A DNA stretch of 64,000 nt from Cryptomeria japonica (lineage: Eukaryota; Streptophyta; Pinopsida; Cupressales; Cupressaceae). The notes below the pieces were generated by a model, which was not told the DNA's origin, did no database searches, and was given only the letters and a program-made list of their open reading frames with translations. The stretch is taken from positions 554,057,136 to 554,121,135 of the forward strand of contig NC_081413.1 of the NCBI RefSeq assembly GCF_030272615.1. The letters run 5' to 3'. The translations under genes and the position numbers were made by a program. Shown in pieces: positions 38,195 through 48,458 of the stretch (positions are counted from its first letter, which is position 1; each line of letters opens with the position of its first letter).

Positions 38195-39576
38195 TGTTGG
38201 AGATTACTGTAAGTATGCTGCAAATATGTGTTTTAGGGATATCTGAGAGACGTGTTGTCATTGATGTCAACTTATTTCTATGTCTGTGGCAATGATGCAA
38301 TGAGTTCAATTAGTGAGTTTGTTCAACATGTATATTGATGATCAGATTTTTCATATTAAAGGGTTTGTAGCAGATTGTGTATAGATGATTCAGTGCAATT
38401 GTCAGAGGTGTGCATGGATATTTGAGTGAGCTATGGATATTTGTGTTGTGGTTGGTTTTTCAGTTATTCATTGATGCCAAAGTATCATTATTTTGATTTT
38501 GCATTTCTTTGCATTGCAATATCTTGATCTACGGATTTGGAGATATGTTTGGGACGTTGATGTGTATCTTCCATTTAGGTGGTTCGTGGTTTGGAGCTCT
38601 GCAAGTTATTTTTCCAGGTTGATAGTCATTTCAATTAGTGTTCTTGAAGTTTGGTATGATGATGATGTGATTCTAGTAATTTTTGTTGATGTGGATGTTG
38701 TGGTGGTAATTCATGATGCTTGTGGATGTTTCTGGATCATGTGCCTATTGTGTTGGTGGTCTGCATTGATCGTTGTGCATGTAATTGATGATTTTATTCG
38801 ATGTATTAGTGTTCTTCACATTTGTGGCTGACCAGATACTTGTAGCATGTTGTGGATGTTCGATGCATAATTCTTGGAGGTGTTTCGTATTTGAGGCGTG
38901 TGATATGGGTCTGTGTTATGTCTTAGTCGACATTTCTTAGTTTGCATGTGATATTGTAGCGTGTGTGGTTATATTTTTTATAATTAGGTGTTGTGTTTTG
39001 AGCCAACCTTGATGATCTTCACAAGGTTGATGCCATGTATAAATAAATGTAATATCTTTGTAATTGAGTGTGTCGTGGATGAGTGTATGTGCGAATAATG
39101 TACACATCTTTTGGAGGTAGTGAAGAAGTATGAAGAGGAAGAAGATGTTTAATTGCTTGATCAAAACTATAACTAGGCGTTATGAGATGCTATTCTATCA
39201 GTTCATGATCTTCCAGATGTGATCCAAATTTGTTTGTAAGATAGTGAGTCTTCCCTGGGTTGTAGCTCTTTCTTGTTTTTGAGCAGTAAGCTCTAGGCAG
39301 TGTGCCTAAATGCATGTGCATTCCCCATTGTAATATTTTCTATACTTCTAACATATTATCATCATATTTTGGGTAAGTTTGCGCTGTGGTTTTTCCCTTG
39401 ACCAGGTTTTCCATGTCAAAAATATTGGTGTTATGTGTGTTCATGATGCATTGTTGATCTATGATTTCATGTTCAATAATCAAATATGAGATTAAGTTTA
39501 ATTCGTGTAAGTTTGTGAGATAACTGATTCACCCCACCCTCTTAGTTGTCTGCCCAGAATCAAAGCTATTTCATCA
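38195..39576 (+). repeat. 3' LTR of the second Copia element
   Basis: 1382 bp, TGTTGGAG...TTTCATCA, colinear with 32883-34274. TATAAATA at 39038-39045 in the same relative place as in the 5' LTR. Ends with CACCCCACCCTCTTAGTTGTC, a shortened form of the C-rich end of the 5' LTR. Confidence 0.93.
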
Positions 39577-39581
39577 CACCT

Positions 39582-40694
39582 TTGATCCTAGTGAGATTAT
39601 TGTTGCACCTAATGGACCATTATGCATTACTATGAAGATTAAAGACAAACTCTCATGAGAGGTACTAATTGATCAAATATGTAAGGTGAACGTTTTTACT
39701 GAAGAAAACATATTTTTAGTCAACAATTGGATCAAGTTGCATCTGATAAATCTAATGTTATGGTCAAGGTGTATGAGGTTTTCTCTTTCCCTACTAGATT
39801 GGTTCTATTACTCTTCATATTGAGGTTGGTACTGCATTCTTGGATGTTACCTTTTCTATTATTCTTACATCAAATCAATTTCATGTGAAGTTGGGACATC
39901 CTTGGTTGTCTTCCATGAAAGCTATTCCTTATGCAATCCACAAATGTTTGAAGTTCCCTCATAATGGGTATATTATCACAACTGATCATAGACTTTACTA
40001 GCCCACAACGAAGCATGGAAATTTCACTCTTGAATACTTTTGGCCCAAACAACCCAAACCTTTAAGGCCTCAAGATGATATTATTTTTCTATCTTATCAA
40101 AAATGGATAAATGAGATGATATTGACCTTAAGTAAACCTAGAGACCCTTCACCCATGAGTAGTCCTCCTCTTCGTCCTAGACTTGGTCTTCTTCCCACAC
40201 CTTCTATTCCTCCTATATATGCTTCAATCCCACCTCCCACATCTTAAAAAGGAAAACACCCAGTATTTTGTATCTCTCAACCAAGTGAGGCTCCTTTCGT
40301 TACTCCCCCTACAAGGGAAGAAAAGAAGTCTATGTTTATTTATCATCAACCTTCACAAGTCTTGAGTAAAACTAAAATAAATTGTTGTGTGAGAGAAAAT
40401 TGGCAAAGACATTGTGAAAAGGCTTGTGAACTTGCTTCTCAAACCATTTCCTCCACAAAGAAATCCAATGTTCACTTAGTCCCAATTTTCCAACCTTCGC
40501 CTAACACTATGGAGGAAGTTCAACTGAAATCACCAAAGTTAAAGATGCCTGAGGAAAAATACAGTTCAATTTATTTTTATGTTAGAGATCCTATTATGAT
40601 TAATTTAGATGATGATAATAATGTTCTTCATGCTAACAATGTTCATCCTAATGTTTCTAATGATATGTATGAGCTTTTTGAGATTAATCATTAA
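39582..40694 (+). pseudogene. Gypsy protease-region remnant (fossil)
   Basis: Continuation of the Gypsy interior on the right of the nested Copia. The end of a retropepsin-like domain is visible at about 39860-39990 (FHVKLGHPWLSSMKAIPYAIHKC), the G-x-PW-x pattern of Gypsy proteases. A Pro-rich linker (about 40145-40240) and a stretch of about 120 codons (40332-40694, basic and then acidic) follow. The related element at 60.5-61.7 kb has the same order. Broken. Confidence 0.6.
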
Positions 40695-41905
40695 CTATCT
40701 TCACAATTTTCAAAAGCATTAATCCTAGCTCTTAGTGACAAAGTGGCACATCATTGGTGGATGGTCCTTGTTTGAAAATTTCAGTAGCTCCATCTACTAT
40801 TCTCGGTGTTTCTCCTCTTGCATCTTTTCCACCATCCCTAAATGATGTTAACCAAGCTTGGGAGGTAGATGATTTGCTCGACTAGCTTCATTTGCATCAT
40901 AGCTTCTTATGTGTGTTTGATTGTATGTAATATGCTTCCCTCATGATGTTCTACTTGATATGTCTTTATGTTAAGTTTTCTTTGGATGATCCTTGTCACT
41001 TCATTTGTGAAAGGTAATAAAGAGTTTGAATTTGTTGTGATATTTATCTATTTGTATATCAATTCTTCTATATGTCATATCAATGTTATGTTGTACATGT
41101 GCTATTGTTCATAAATGTGGCTTTGTGTTGTCTACTTGGATATGATGCAAAGCTTTGAGATCTCTCTTTGGTCTCTTCTATGTTGAATAAAAAAGATATT
41201 TCTTCATTCATCTTATGTCTTCTTCCATTTTGTTCATAGTTCCACTACCTTTGGGGGATGATGCCAATTCAATGCACAATTATTCTTGATATACATTATT
41301 TATTAAAAGTGCATATTGGCCCCAACTAGTGGATCCCTTGTGTTGTTTCCTATATGTTTTGTGACCATTTCCCTTTAATTTGTCCTTTCTTGGGGGCATC
41401 TCATTGTGGCAACATGATTATCTTTTGAATGCATGTATGCCACCTTGAAACTATTTCTCTTGGTAAGGTGCATACAATCACTTTAATATGGGGCATATAC
41501 TTCACTCAATGTTACACTTTGTGTACGCACCATGAGACTTGGTTTGTACACTTTGATCATACACCATGAGATGTTTGGTACATGGTGTAGTACCTATTTT
41601 GTAGTCAATTTAATTCAATGTTAAATATACTTTATAAATTGAGCCTTTTGCTTTGTAATCTTTTTCAATCCTACATGACTCATAGTAAGCATAGGACTTA
41701 CTAGGCTAAGCACGGTCATGCCCTTTCTATTCTGTTTATGTGTTGCTTCTTCTATATCGATATTAGATTGATAAGAAAATAATTCCTTTTGGGGGCTTAG
41801 TGTGTCTTGTCTCTCTGGTATCTTGGTGAAAGTTTTCTATTGTAACTTTGTACTTTACCATGATAATGGACATAGATTCATACACTCACTAAAGTGGGAG
41901 ATAAA
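40695..41905 (+). other. Non-coding 3' internal region of the Gypsy element
   Basis: No coding similarity. Several blocks reappear in the related element at about 61850-62400, for example a TTGGGGGATGA motif (41250; 62128) and ACACTTTGTGTACGCACCATG (41515; 62385 variant), so this region belongs to the family. It ends in the purine tract before the right LTR. Confidence 0.55.
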
Positions 41906-42958
41906 TGTAATGTCATAAATTGTATCCCTATATAATTTTTTCCTCACCTTCAGTGCTCAATGCCTACTTTGATGTTTCTCACACCCTCTTGAAATCTACA
42001 TTTTCAAATCCTGATCATCCCTCTGTCCAATTTTGAGTCCTAATTCTTAGGACTAGGATATTTTGGGTACCCTAATCCTAGCTCAAGACCAAGGCATCTT
42101 GATTGCCCTGGTCCTCCCAATCAAGACCCAAAATAGGAACTCACAACAATCACTTCATGTGGGTGGGAAATTTGGCTTAGTGTTAGATTGCTCCAAAAAT
42201 TCAAACATCTAATGTATAGTTAGGTGTAAAAGGAAGCCTGCCCCCTTCATTTGGTAATTAGAGAGAAAAGGAAGTCTAATGTACAATTCTTCCAAAACTT
42301 TATATCACAAGTTTTAATCTATTTTCCATCCTTAGATATAGGTTTACAGCTCTGCGTGACATTTATAACATTGTGTTTTTATTCTTTTATGTCAATTTCT
42401 CATTGTTTGTCCTAGATCTAGCATTGCAGTTTAACCATAATTCAAATTTAGTTTTCAACTCAAACAAGGGAGGGATGAATTAATTGTATCTATATTGAAC
42501 CCTTTTAAGATTTGATCAATCAAATTCGATTCCCTTCCCTTAATGTAAGGTGGTCCTAAGCAAAATGTTACAAGATAGGGTTGTCGTTGCACCAAAAGAT
42601 CGACCTGTCAATGCCCGATACAACCACTAGACTTATAGAATCCATAGGAGGCTGTTAAACCATGTCACAAATCCCCACGAGGGATGTTGGCCCACTGCCA
42701 ACAATCCCCCTCCCAGCGTCACTCACCGTGGCCTGCAACCTGTGACCAAGCTCTGATACCACTTGTTACAAGCTAGGGTTGTCATTGCACCAAAAGATTG
42801 ACCTGCCAATGCCCGATACAACCACTAGACTTATAGAATCCATAGGAGGTTGTTAAACCATGTCAGAAATCCCCGCAAGGGATGCTCGCCCACTGCCAAC
42901 ACAAAATTAGTGGCTTTATCAATTAAGGTGTTGAGGCCCTAATTTTCAACACCTTATA
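41906..42958 (+). repeat. Right LTR of the Gypsy element, carrying a TRIM
   Basis: Starts TGTAATGTCATAAATTG and ends CAACACCTTATA. Apart from the TRIM at 42566-42901 it is colinear with parts of the left LTR, including CCTAGATCTAGCATT and TTAGTGGCTTTATC near its end. Confidence 0.72.
42566..42901 (-). mobile_element. TRIM (miniature LTR retrotransposon), 336 bp, in the Gypsy LTR
   Basis: Two 138-bp LTRs (42566-42703 and 42764-42901; 10 differences, about 93% identical) flank a 60-bp interior. On the minus strand the interior opens with TGGTATCAGAGC, a perfect tRNA-iMet primer site, and ends in GGGAGGGGGAT, a purine tract, so the element is oriented minus. LTRs read TGTTGG...AACA on that strand. 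The target duplication is CAAAA (42561-42565 and 42902-42906). The empty site is visible in the left Gypsy LTR at about 29970-29985. It has no coding capacity, as is normal for TRIMs. Confidence 0.93.
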
Positions 42959-44479
42959 AGTAGTAACAAGTTGTTAGACTGTGGTAGACATATTGATTCC
43001 AAATATTTTCATATTGGATTTCCTGTTATATAAAATCTCATTCAAGACAATAAAGGTCTGATATTTCAAGATCTGGACACATCCCCTCATCATGTATTGT
43101 TCTTAACTCTTTGGGTTTAAACAAAAGGTATCCATAGTCATCCTCATATCCTAATGTGTTTGTTCTTGAACAACCTGTGAATGATGATTCTCACAAAAGT
43201 TATTTAATAAGAAGTTATTAAAGGCCTAAAAATTTAGATAATAGTCCGACCTCCTTAAACAAGCTATATATGGATTGCAATCCTGAAGAAGCCTCTACTT
43301 TCCGTACAAAACTCCCTCTTAAAAGATAATACCTTTTGATAGTTCTCTTAATCCTTATAGTTGTAGGTCTTCATTGGAAACTTTTTGGGTCTAAGTAATA
43401 ATACAAAACTCATGGATGAAAGATAATTCAATCTAAAGCTTTCTTTGGCCCATAAAGAAAAAGAAGAACTTGAGCAAGTTAAAAAAGGAAAAGTGGTTAA
43501 GATAAGTAAGAAGTTAGAAAGGGTGACCATGATTAGAGAATCTCTTCCAAGAGAAAAGGGAGAGAAAAAGACAAGATTCTAGATAAATATTGAGGGAAAA
43601 AGAGAAGAACTTACTAGTTATGAACCGGGGAGATGGTCAACTCTTGATTCTTTTACTATAATTAATGAAAACTCTGAAATTTGGGGTAGATGTGAGTCTA
43701 GATTACACACAAAAATTGTTCAAAAATAATTTTATTTTAGGCTCAAAGAAACTGGCTTGCTCAATGGAATATATCAACCTAATAAAATATTCATGATTTA
43801 GTTATTGATATTTCAAAAAATCTACAAATTTGTAAAATTAATAGTGTTAGTATAGATACAGTGCATACAAATATTTCTTCATTAACCCATACCCAATAGA
43901 GAATTGAGCAAGGCATATAAAAAAATACATTGGTTCATATAGTTTCTAGAAAGGTTGATAAAATTCAATCTTATGTCAAAAAGATCAGAGTAACTTAGGC
44001 TAAACATGATAGTTCTAAGGAAGAGGACAAGAAAAGGATAAAATCTCCAACTAAACCTCATAGAAGAACTATTATACAAAGAAGGAAATGACTTTATGAT
44101 GATGATGATGAGCCTGGAAGTATTTCTTGTTCTCATCAAACAAGCACAAAAGAGCACACCAATGTTTTAGTTGAAATAGATTAGTTATAAGAAAATAGAA
44201 TTATTGAACAGATTAGTGAGCCTGTGTATGTTGAACAAGATAAAGATTATAAAAAAAAAGATATTCTATAAATTATAGTACAAATGAAAATTACCGAAGA
44301 AAAAAATTTAGACCTAGCAACATATAAAGATCCAATCATCAACTCCCATTGGAACAAGAAGAAGAATGGGAACAATTAGCCAAAATTGATGATAGTTTTT
44401 GAAGAAAGTATGTGACAAAATAGTCTACTAGTCCTCTCACCCAAAATATTCATCCTTAACAATTGAGGCCCCAAGCTAC

Positions 44480-45500
44480 AAATGGTTTATCTTGAATATT
44501 GGTGAATTAGTTGATCCATATGATACAACTGTTGTATGGTGTGATTCTTTAGAAAAATTCTTTGACACTAGGACTTCCTAGACAAAATCACAAAAAGTGG
44601 TTTATGCAGTTAGACTAATCTCAAGAAAATTGAGAGATTGGTGGGAAGGTTAACCAGATCAAGGACCTGTAGATTCTATGGTTGATAATATTGAATAATT
44701 TGAAGATGCCCTTGCTAAAGATTTAAATCTTGGAAAATAAGATACAATGACTATTGGTTTTGCATATTTAAAATTCAAGATGATTGATGAATTATGTATT
44801 GCCACAAAAAATAAGGCTACACAAACTACAAGAATTTTATACACTTTGAAACTAAGAAATCTTAGCTTGCTACATAGATATAATTTTGGTTTTTGAGAAA
44901 TATTTGTTTCAATCTCACCTGTGGAATAATGAATCAACCAAATGACATTAATTTAAACTCTTTTCCTTTTCAATTGGGAAGTTGGGAAATAGATTATGTA
45001 ATGCAAAAGAAAGGTTTCCAAGTCTAGAATTGCACATTTTTTGAATTGAAAAATGTTGTAGCAACTAAACTACATAAATATTGGCTGCTAAAGGCAATTA
45101 GTCAAAATGATAGTGAGTTCAATTATGCATGTGATATCAAGGAATTATGCAATAAGTTTCCCAATAAGGATTTCAAATGATTTTCTTTAGTTAAAGAATT
45201 AAAAAGAAAATGTTTTTGCAAAAAACCCAAAAAGAAATCTTATTTTACCCCTGATTCCTACTATACTAGTGAAATGAAGACTTTTCTTCCTTGTCAGAGA
45301 AAATTTAGAGAATATAGATTTATCCCATTAAAAGAAATTAGTTTAATAGGAAAGGTTTTAGACCTCCACCATATATGCTTGAAATAAAAACTACATCTAA
45401 AAAGGCTCCTAGGAGAATTTGATGTTTTATTTGTAATGGAGCTCATTATGCAATTGATTAGGAGCATCCAAGAGTCCACCTGAGACCAAGGAGATTATAA
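44480..45500 (+). pseudogene. Coat-protein-like region of the viral fossil
   Basis: Remnant peptides such as LVDPYDTTVVWCDSLEKFF and LRDWWEG (about 44500-44650) precede a very basic Lys/Cys-rich stretch (KCFCKKPKKKS, about 45209) and a finger-like CFICNGAHYAI-x-x-EHP (about 45424-45470). A basic region plus CCHC finger at the C-terminus is typical of caulimovirid coat proteins, which bind the pregenomic RNA; Gypsy gag proteins can look similar. Broken. Confidence 0.42.
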
Positions 45501-45599
45501 ACATGAACAAAGACCCCAGAGCATCCTTGAAAGTGAATTGGAATGTTTTGAAGCCAATAATGGCTCTATGTAATGCTCAGTTTGATTTAAATGTAATAA

Positions 45600-47040
45600 G
45601 TCCTGATAAGGGACCTAAGACAAAATATGGTGTCAAGTAGGCCAATAGTGTTTCAAGGGTCTAGAATGGTTAGTAGGGTCTTTGGTAGGGTTATTTAGGT
45701 ATATGAAATAAAATTCCATTGATTTGGAATGATTTTAGCAAATAGAATGTATTAAATAAAGTTGGAAAATTCAAATCTTTGTATTCCAACGTTTAGTAGC
45801 ATTTTGGAGGGAAATTGAGTTTTTAAGTCTTAATGAATTTGTAAACCCCTCCAACCACCTTGGGTTGGTTGGGGAAGTTGTATTCATCATTTATGATGGA
45901 AAAAAGAGAGAAAAGTACAGATGGTACAGACTGGAGGTGTTGTTGTGCGGACTGAGATAGTTTTGATGCAATAAACTTGATTTTCCTTGAAAAACTTGCA
46001 TTCCTTTGATGATCTTTGAGTTCTAATCATTGAGGAAGGTTGATAGGCATTTAATGTGCATGATCTGAAGCATTTTATATCATTTTTAATCTGATCTAAG
46101 GATTTATATTGACTGTCCTGTTTTAAAAGTCTGATTTTCCTTGTTTTCTCAAGTATGAATATGTAATCCATCCCCTTTATGTGCTTACTGTGACTTGGGG
46201 ATGGAAACTAATGTTGTATCATATCAAACTAACATGAAAGTGTAGGATTGAAGTGGTTTTGCAGAGTGATCACTCACAAATGGTGAATTTGTTGGTTGAT
46301 TGGAGCATGGGGATGGTGGCTAGAGTGTAGCAGCCACTAAAGTAGCCACTGAAGGGCTATCTTTTATGATTGGAATCAGTAGAGGGCACCAATTTAATGG
46401 TGAAACAACCTTCATTTGATCAGAGAAGTGATTGGAGGCGTGATTTTGAGCAAGCCCTAGTTTAGAGGGTGATTTAAGGAGGGTTTTAGAGTTTGGACAC
46501 TTAGAAGTTGAAACAAGCCATAAAACCTGGAAAATCCTTGATTTGGGAACCTGATTGAATACTGTACAAAGTTTTGTAACCTGGTGTTAAGTTTTGTTGG
46601 TACTTCTTTTGTAAAGTGGGTGGTTTTTAAGGCTAAAAAGGGGCACATTTGAGGACAGCAAAGGGTCCGTCCAAAACAACCTATATCGGTTTTCTGATAT
46701 GTTGTGTAACATCCAAATGGGTGTCTAAATATGTAATTTTTTTGGGCAAGTTTTTTTGGAAAAGTTTTGAGTTAAAGGGAAATTACCCGATTTGAAGGGC
46801 TAGATGCTTGGTTGAATAAATGTATTGAGTTTGTGTTGAAGCTAGAGGCTTAGAGGTTTAGAAAACCTTTGAATCATGTTTGTTGAGGTCCTTTGAAGTA
46901 TGTGGAGGCAGGAGACACACCTGGTTTAGGTGGTGTTAGGTTTTGAGCCTATTGAGGCATTGAGTGCATTTGAGACACCTGAGGAGTGTAAGGGGTTTGG
47001 GTCCAAAATACACCTTTTATTTGCAAATTTGTATTAGATT
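45600..47040. other. Stretch inside the viral fossil without viral similarity
   Basis: Between the finger-like region and the coiled-coil ORF the sequence changes character (G/T-rich plus strand, no viral-like peptide in any frame). It may be another inserted LTR: it could start TGATAAGGGACC near 45603 and end TTTGCATCA near 47059. No matching target duplication was found, so this remains unassigned. Confidence 0.3.
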
Positions 47041-47296
47041 CTCCTGTCTTTGCATCATGATCACAAAAGGAAAATGAATGTAGCAGAAAAAGTATATGCA
47101 GTGTTTCAATAGCAAAATGAAGAATGGGATGTTATTCTTGGATTTCATGGATTTTTTTTAGGAAGATGATTATTTTGAACTTCTTCCTAGAGGATTAGAA
47201 ACATATAATGTGGTAAAGGTAAAAGGAAAGCAAAAATTAGCTTATTATTTTTAAAAAAGAAAGAAAGATAATGTAGTAAATCTTCAAAGGGAAAAT

Positions 47297-47536
47297 TTGA
47301 GTGAAAAACAAAATAAATATGATACAGGAAAAAGAAGAGATCTTTACAAGGAAATTGAATCTAGAGAAGAAAGGAGGGCTACAAGGAGGAGACATTTAAA
47401 AAGCTTGAATGATCTTAAAGAAGAAATTAAACAAATAACTAATGAATTAACAACATATGGTAAGAAAGTGTTTGGTTGTAAGATTCCTCCATGGCAACAG
47501 GAACACCAAAGTAGGCCAAGAACTAATTGGTTTTAA
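47297..47536 (+). pseudogene. Charged coiled-coil-like ORF of the viral fossil
   Basis: 79 codons, rich in Lys/Arg/Glu with heptad-like spacing (RRDLYKEIESREERRATRRR, SLNDLKEEIKQITNEL). It lies between the coat-like and protease-like regions in the same orientation. It could be the linker or virion-associated segment of the polyprotein. No family recognised. Confidence 0.3.
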
Positions 47537-47727
47537 ATAGATGTGACTATGATAGAGACAAAGTCATAGATTTCGAAACATAACTTGATCCAAGAAAATA
47601 GTTGCAATTAAAAGTAGGAGGATCAAATTGATCCCTTGAAAAACTAGATGTAATTAAAAATGATTTGGAAGAATTAACCAGGATGGTTAAAGAGTAAAAA
47701 AAGAAAATAAGAAATCTCAATCAATCT

Positions 47728-48124
47728 ATGGGAGAAATCAAATATGATTTATTTAAGGTTGAAAGAAACAATGATACAAACTTAATAGAACTCAAGGAAC
47801 AAGAAAAAGAACAATCCTTTATTGTCATGTTACTAGCAAATAATATTGTATACATTAGAATTTCTTTATGTTTTTATGGGTACAAACCCATTGAATTTGA
47901 TGCATTAATTGATTTAGATACAAAAATATCTTTTGCCAAAACAAAGGCAATCCCAAAAAGGTTTTGGAAGCCAAAGATAGAATTACCAAATGGACATTCT
48001 ATCACTGGAGAGAAATTGAAATGGGGCAGGTATGCATTGCACAAGATGTTTGAATCAAAATCTATGGTAAAACATTCATTACAGATTTTGTAGAATTAAA
48101 TGATATGGATAGTGACATTCTATT
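47728..48124 (+). pseudogene. Protease-like segment of the viral fossil
   Basis: A frame of 121 codons. After a charged N-terminus comes IRISLCFYGYKPIEFDALIDLDTKISFAKTK in broad outline (about residues 48-76): hydrophobic strand, ALID, then the position where retropepsins have Asp-Thr-Gly. Downstream, PNGHSI (about 90) fits the flap side. The location just ahead of RT supports the call. A TRIM interrupts the region at 48125. Confidence 0.45.
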
Positions 48125-48458
48125 TATTGGAACATGTTTGTCATTGCACCAAAAGATTGACTTGTTAACTCCCAATACAAATGCAAGAGATAAACAGATT
48201 CACAAGAGGTTGTTAGTCCATGTCTCGAATCTAAAGGGGGGGTGCTAACGATTAGTCCAATAATCCTCCCTCAACATCACCCAAGGGAATTTGAACCTAT
48301 GACCTAGCTTTGATACCAATTGTTAAAACATGTTTGTCATTGCGCCAAGACATTGTCCTATGAATGCTCGATATAAATGTCAGAGATTAAAAAAATCCAT
48401 GAGAGGCTATTAGTCCTTGTCTCAAATCCAAAGGGGGATGTTGGAGATTAGTCCAACA
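48125..48458 (-). mobile_element. Second TRIM, 334 bp, in the viral fossil
   Basis: Two 138-bp LTRs (48125-48262 and 48321-48458) flank a 58-bp interior. On the minus strand the interior opens with TGGTATCAAAGC, one base off the tRNA-iMet primer site. The target duplication is CTATT (48120-48124 and 48459-48463). LTR length, layout and wording (TCATTGCACCAAAAGATTGAC) match the TRIM at 42566, so they are one family, but this copy is more diverged and older. Confidence 0.88.

Larger units (their letters stand above)
32883..39576 (+). mobile_element. Second Copia element, both LTRs present, nested in the Gypsy
   Basis: LTRs at 32883-34274 and 38195-39576, flanked by the identical 5-bp target duplication CACCT (32878-32882 and 39577-39581). 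A tRNA-iMet primer site TGGTATCAGAGA (34277-34288) follows the left LTR, and a purine tract AAAGGGGGAGA (about 38183-38193) precedes the right one. The interior has gag, protease, integrase, RT and RNase H remnants. LTRs are about 86% identical over their first 130 bp by eye, which at conifer-like substitution rates suggests tens of millions of years. Structurally end-to-end but broken many times in its coding part. Confidence 0.95.
27485..42958 (+). mobile_element. Gypsy-family LTR element carrying gag and protease, host to a nested Copia and a TRIM
   Basis: Left LTR starts at 27485 (TGTAGCATCG), right LTR at 41906 (TGTAATGTC), with purines (AAAGTGGGAGATAAA) just before the right LTR. Internal parts: a leader beginning TTTTGGTGAACCC, gag (about 31031-32545), and a protease region beyond the nested Copia (39582-40694), then about 1.2 kb of non-coding sequence before the right LTR. 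No RT or integrase part was recognised, and the related copy at 58499 has the same layout. It lies inside the pararetrovirus. No clean target duplication was found. Broken, old. Confidence 0.75.

Noticed and set aside
38493-38831. 112-codon frame with a hydrophobic, Trp-rich protein, resembling the frame at 33197-33484
   Set aside because: The two frames lie at the same place in the two LTRs of one Copia element. Their similarity is LTR identity, not a conserved gene.
42743-42763. Possible tRNA-related sequence (TGGTATCAGAGC on the minus strand)
   Set aside because: It is the primer-binding site of the TRIM, not a tRNA gene; no cloverleaf surrounds it.
27480-42963. Target duplication for the large Gypsy element
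   Set aside because: Flanks are GGTAA on the left and AGTAG or TAAGT on the right, depending on the border. Not identical, so no duplication is claimed.
45603-47059. LTR insertion in the viral fossil (TGATAAGGGACC...TTTGCATCA)
   Set aside because: Plausible ends but no matching 5-bp flanks and no second copy, so it is listed only as unassigned.
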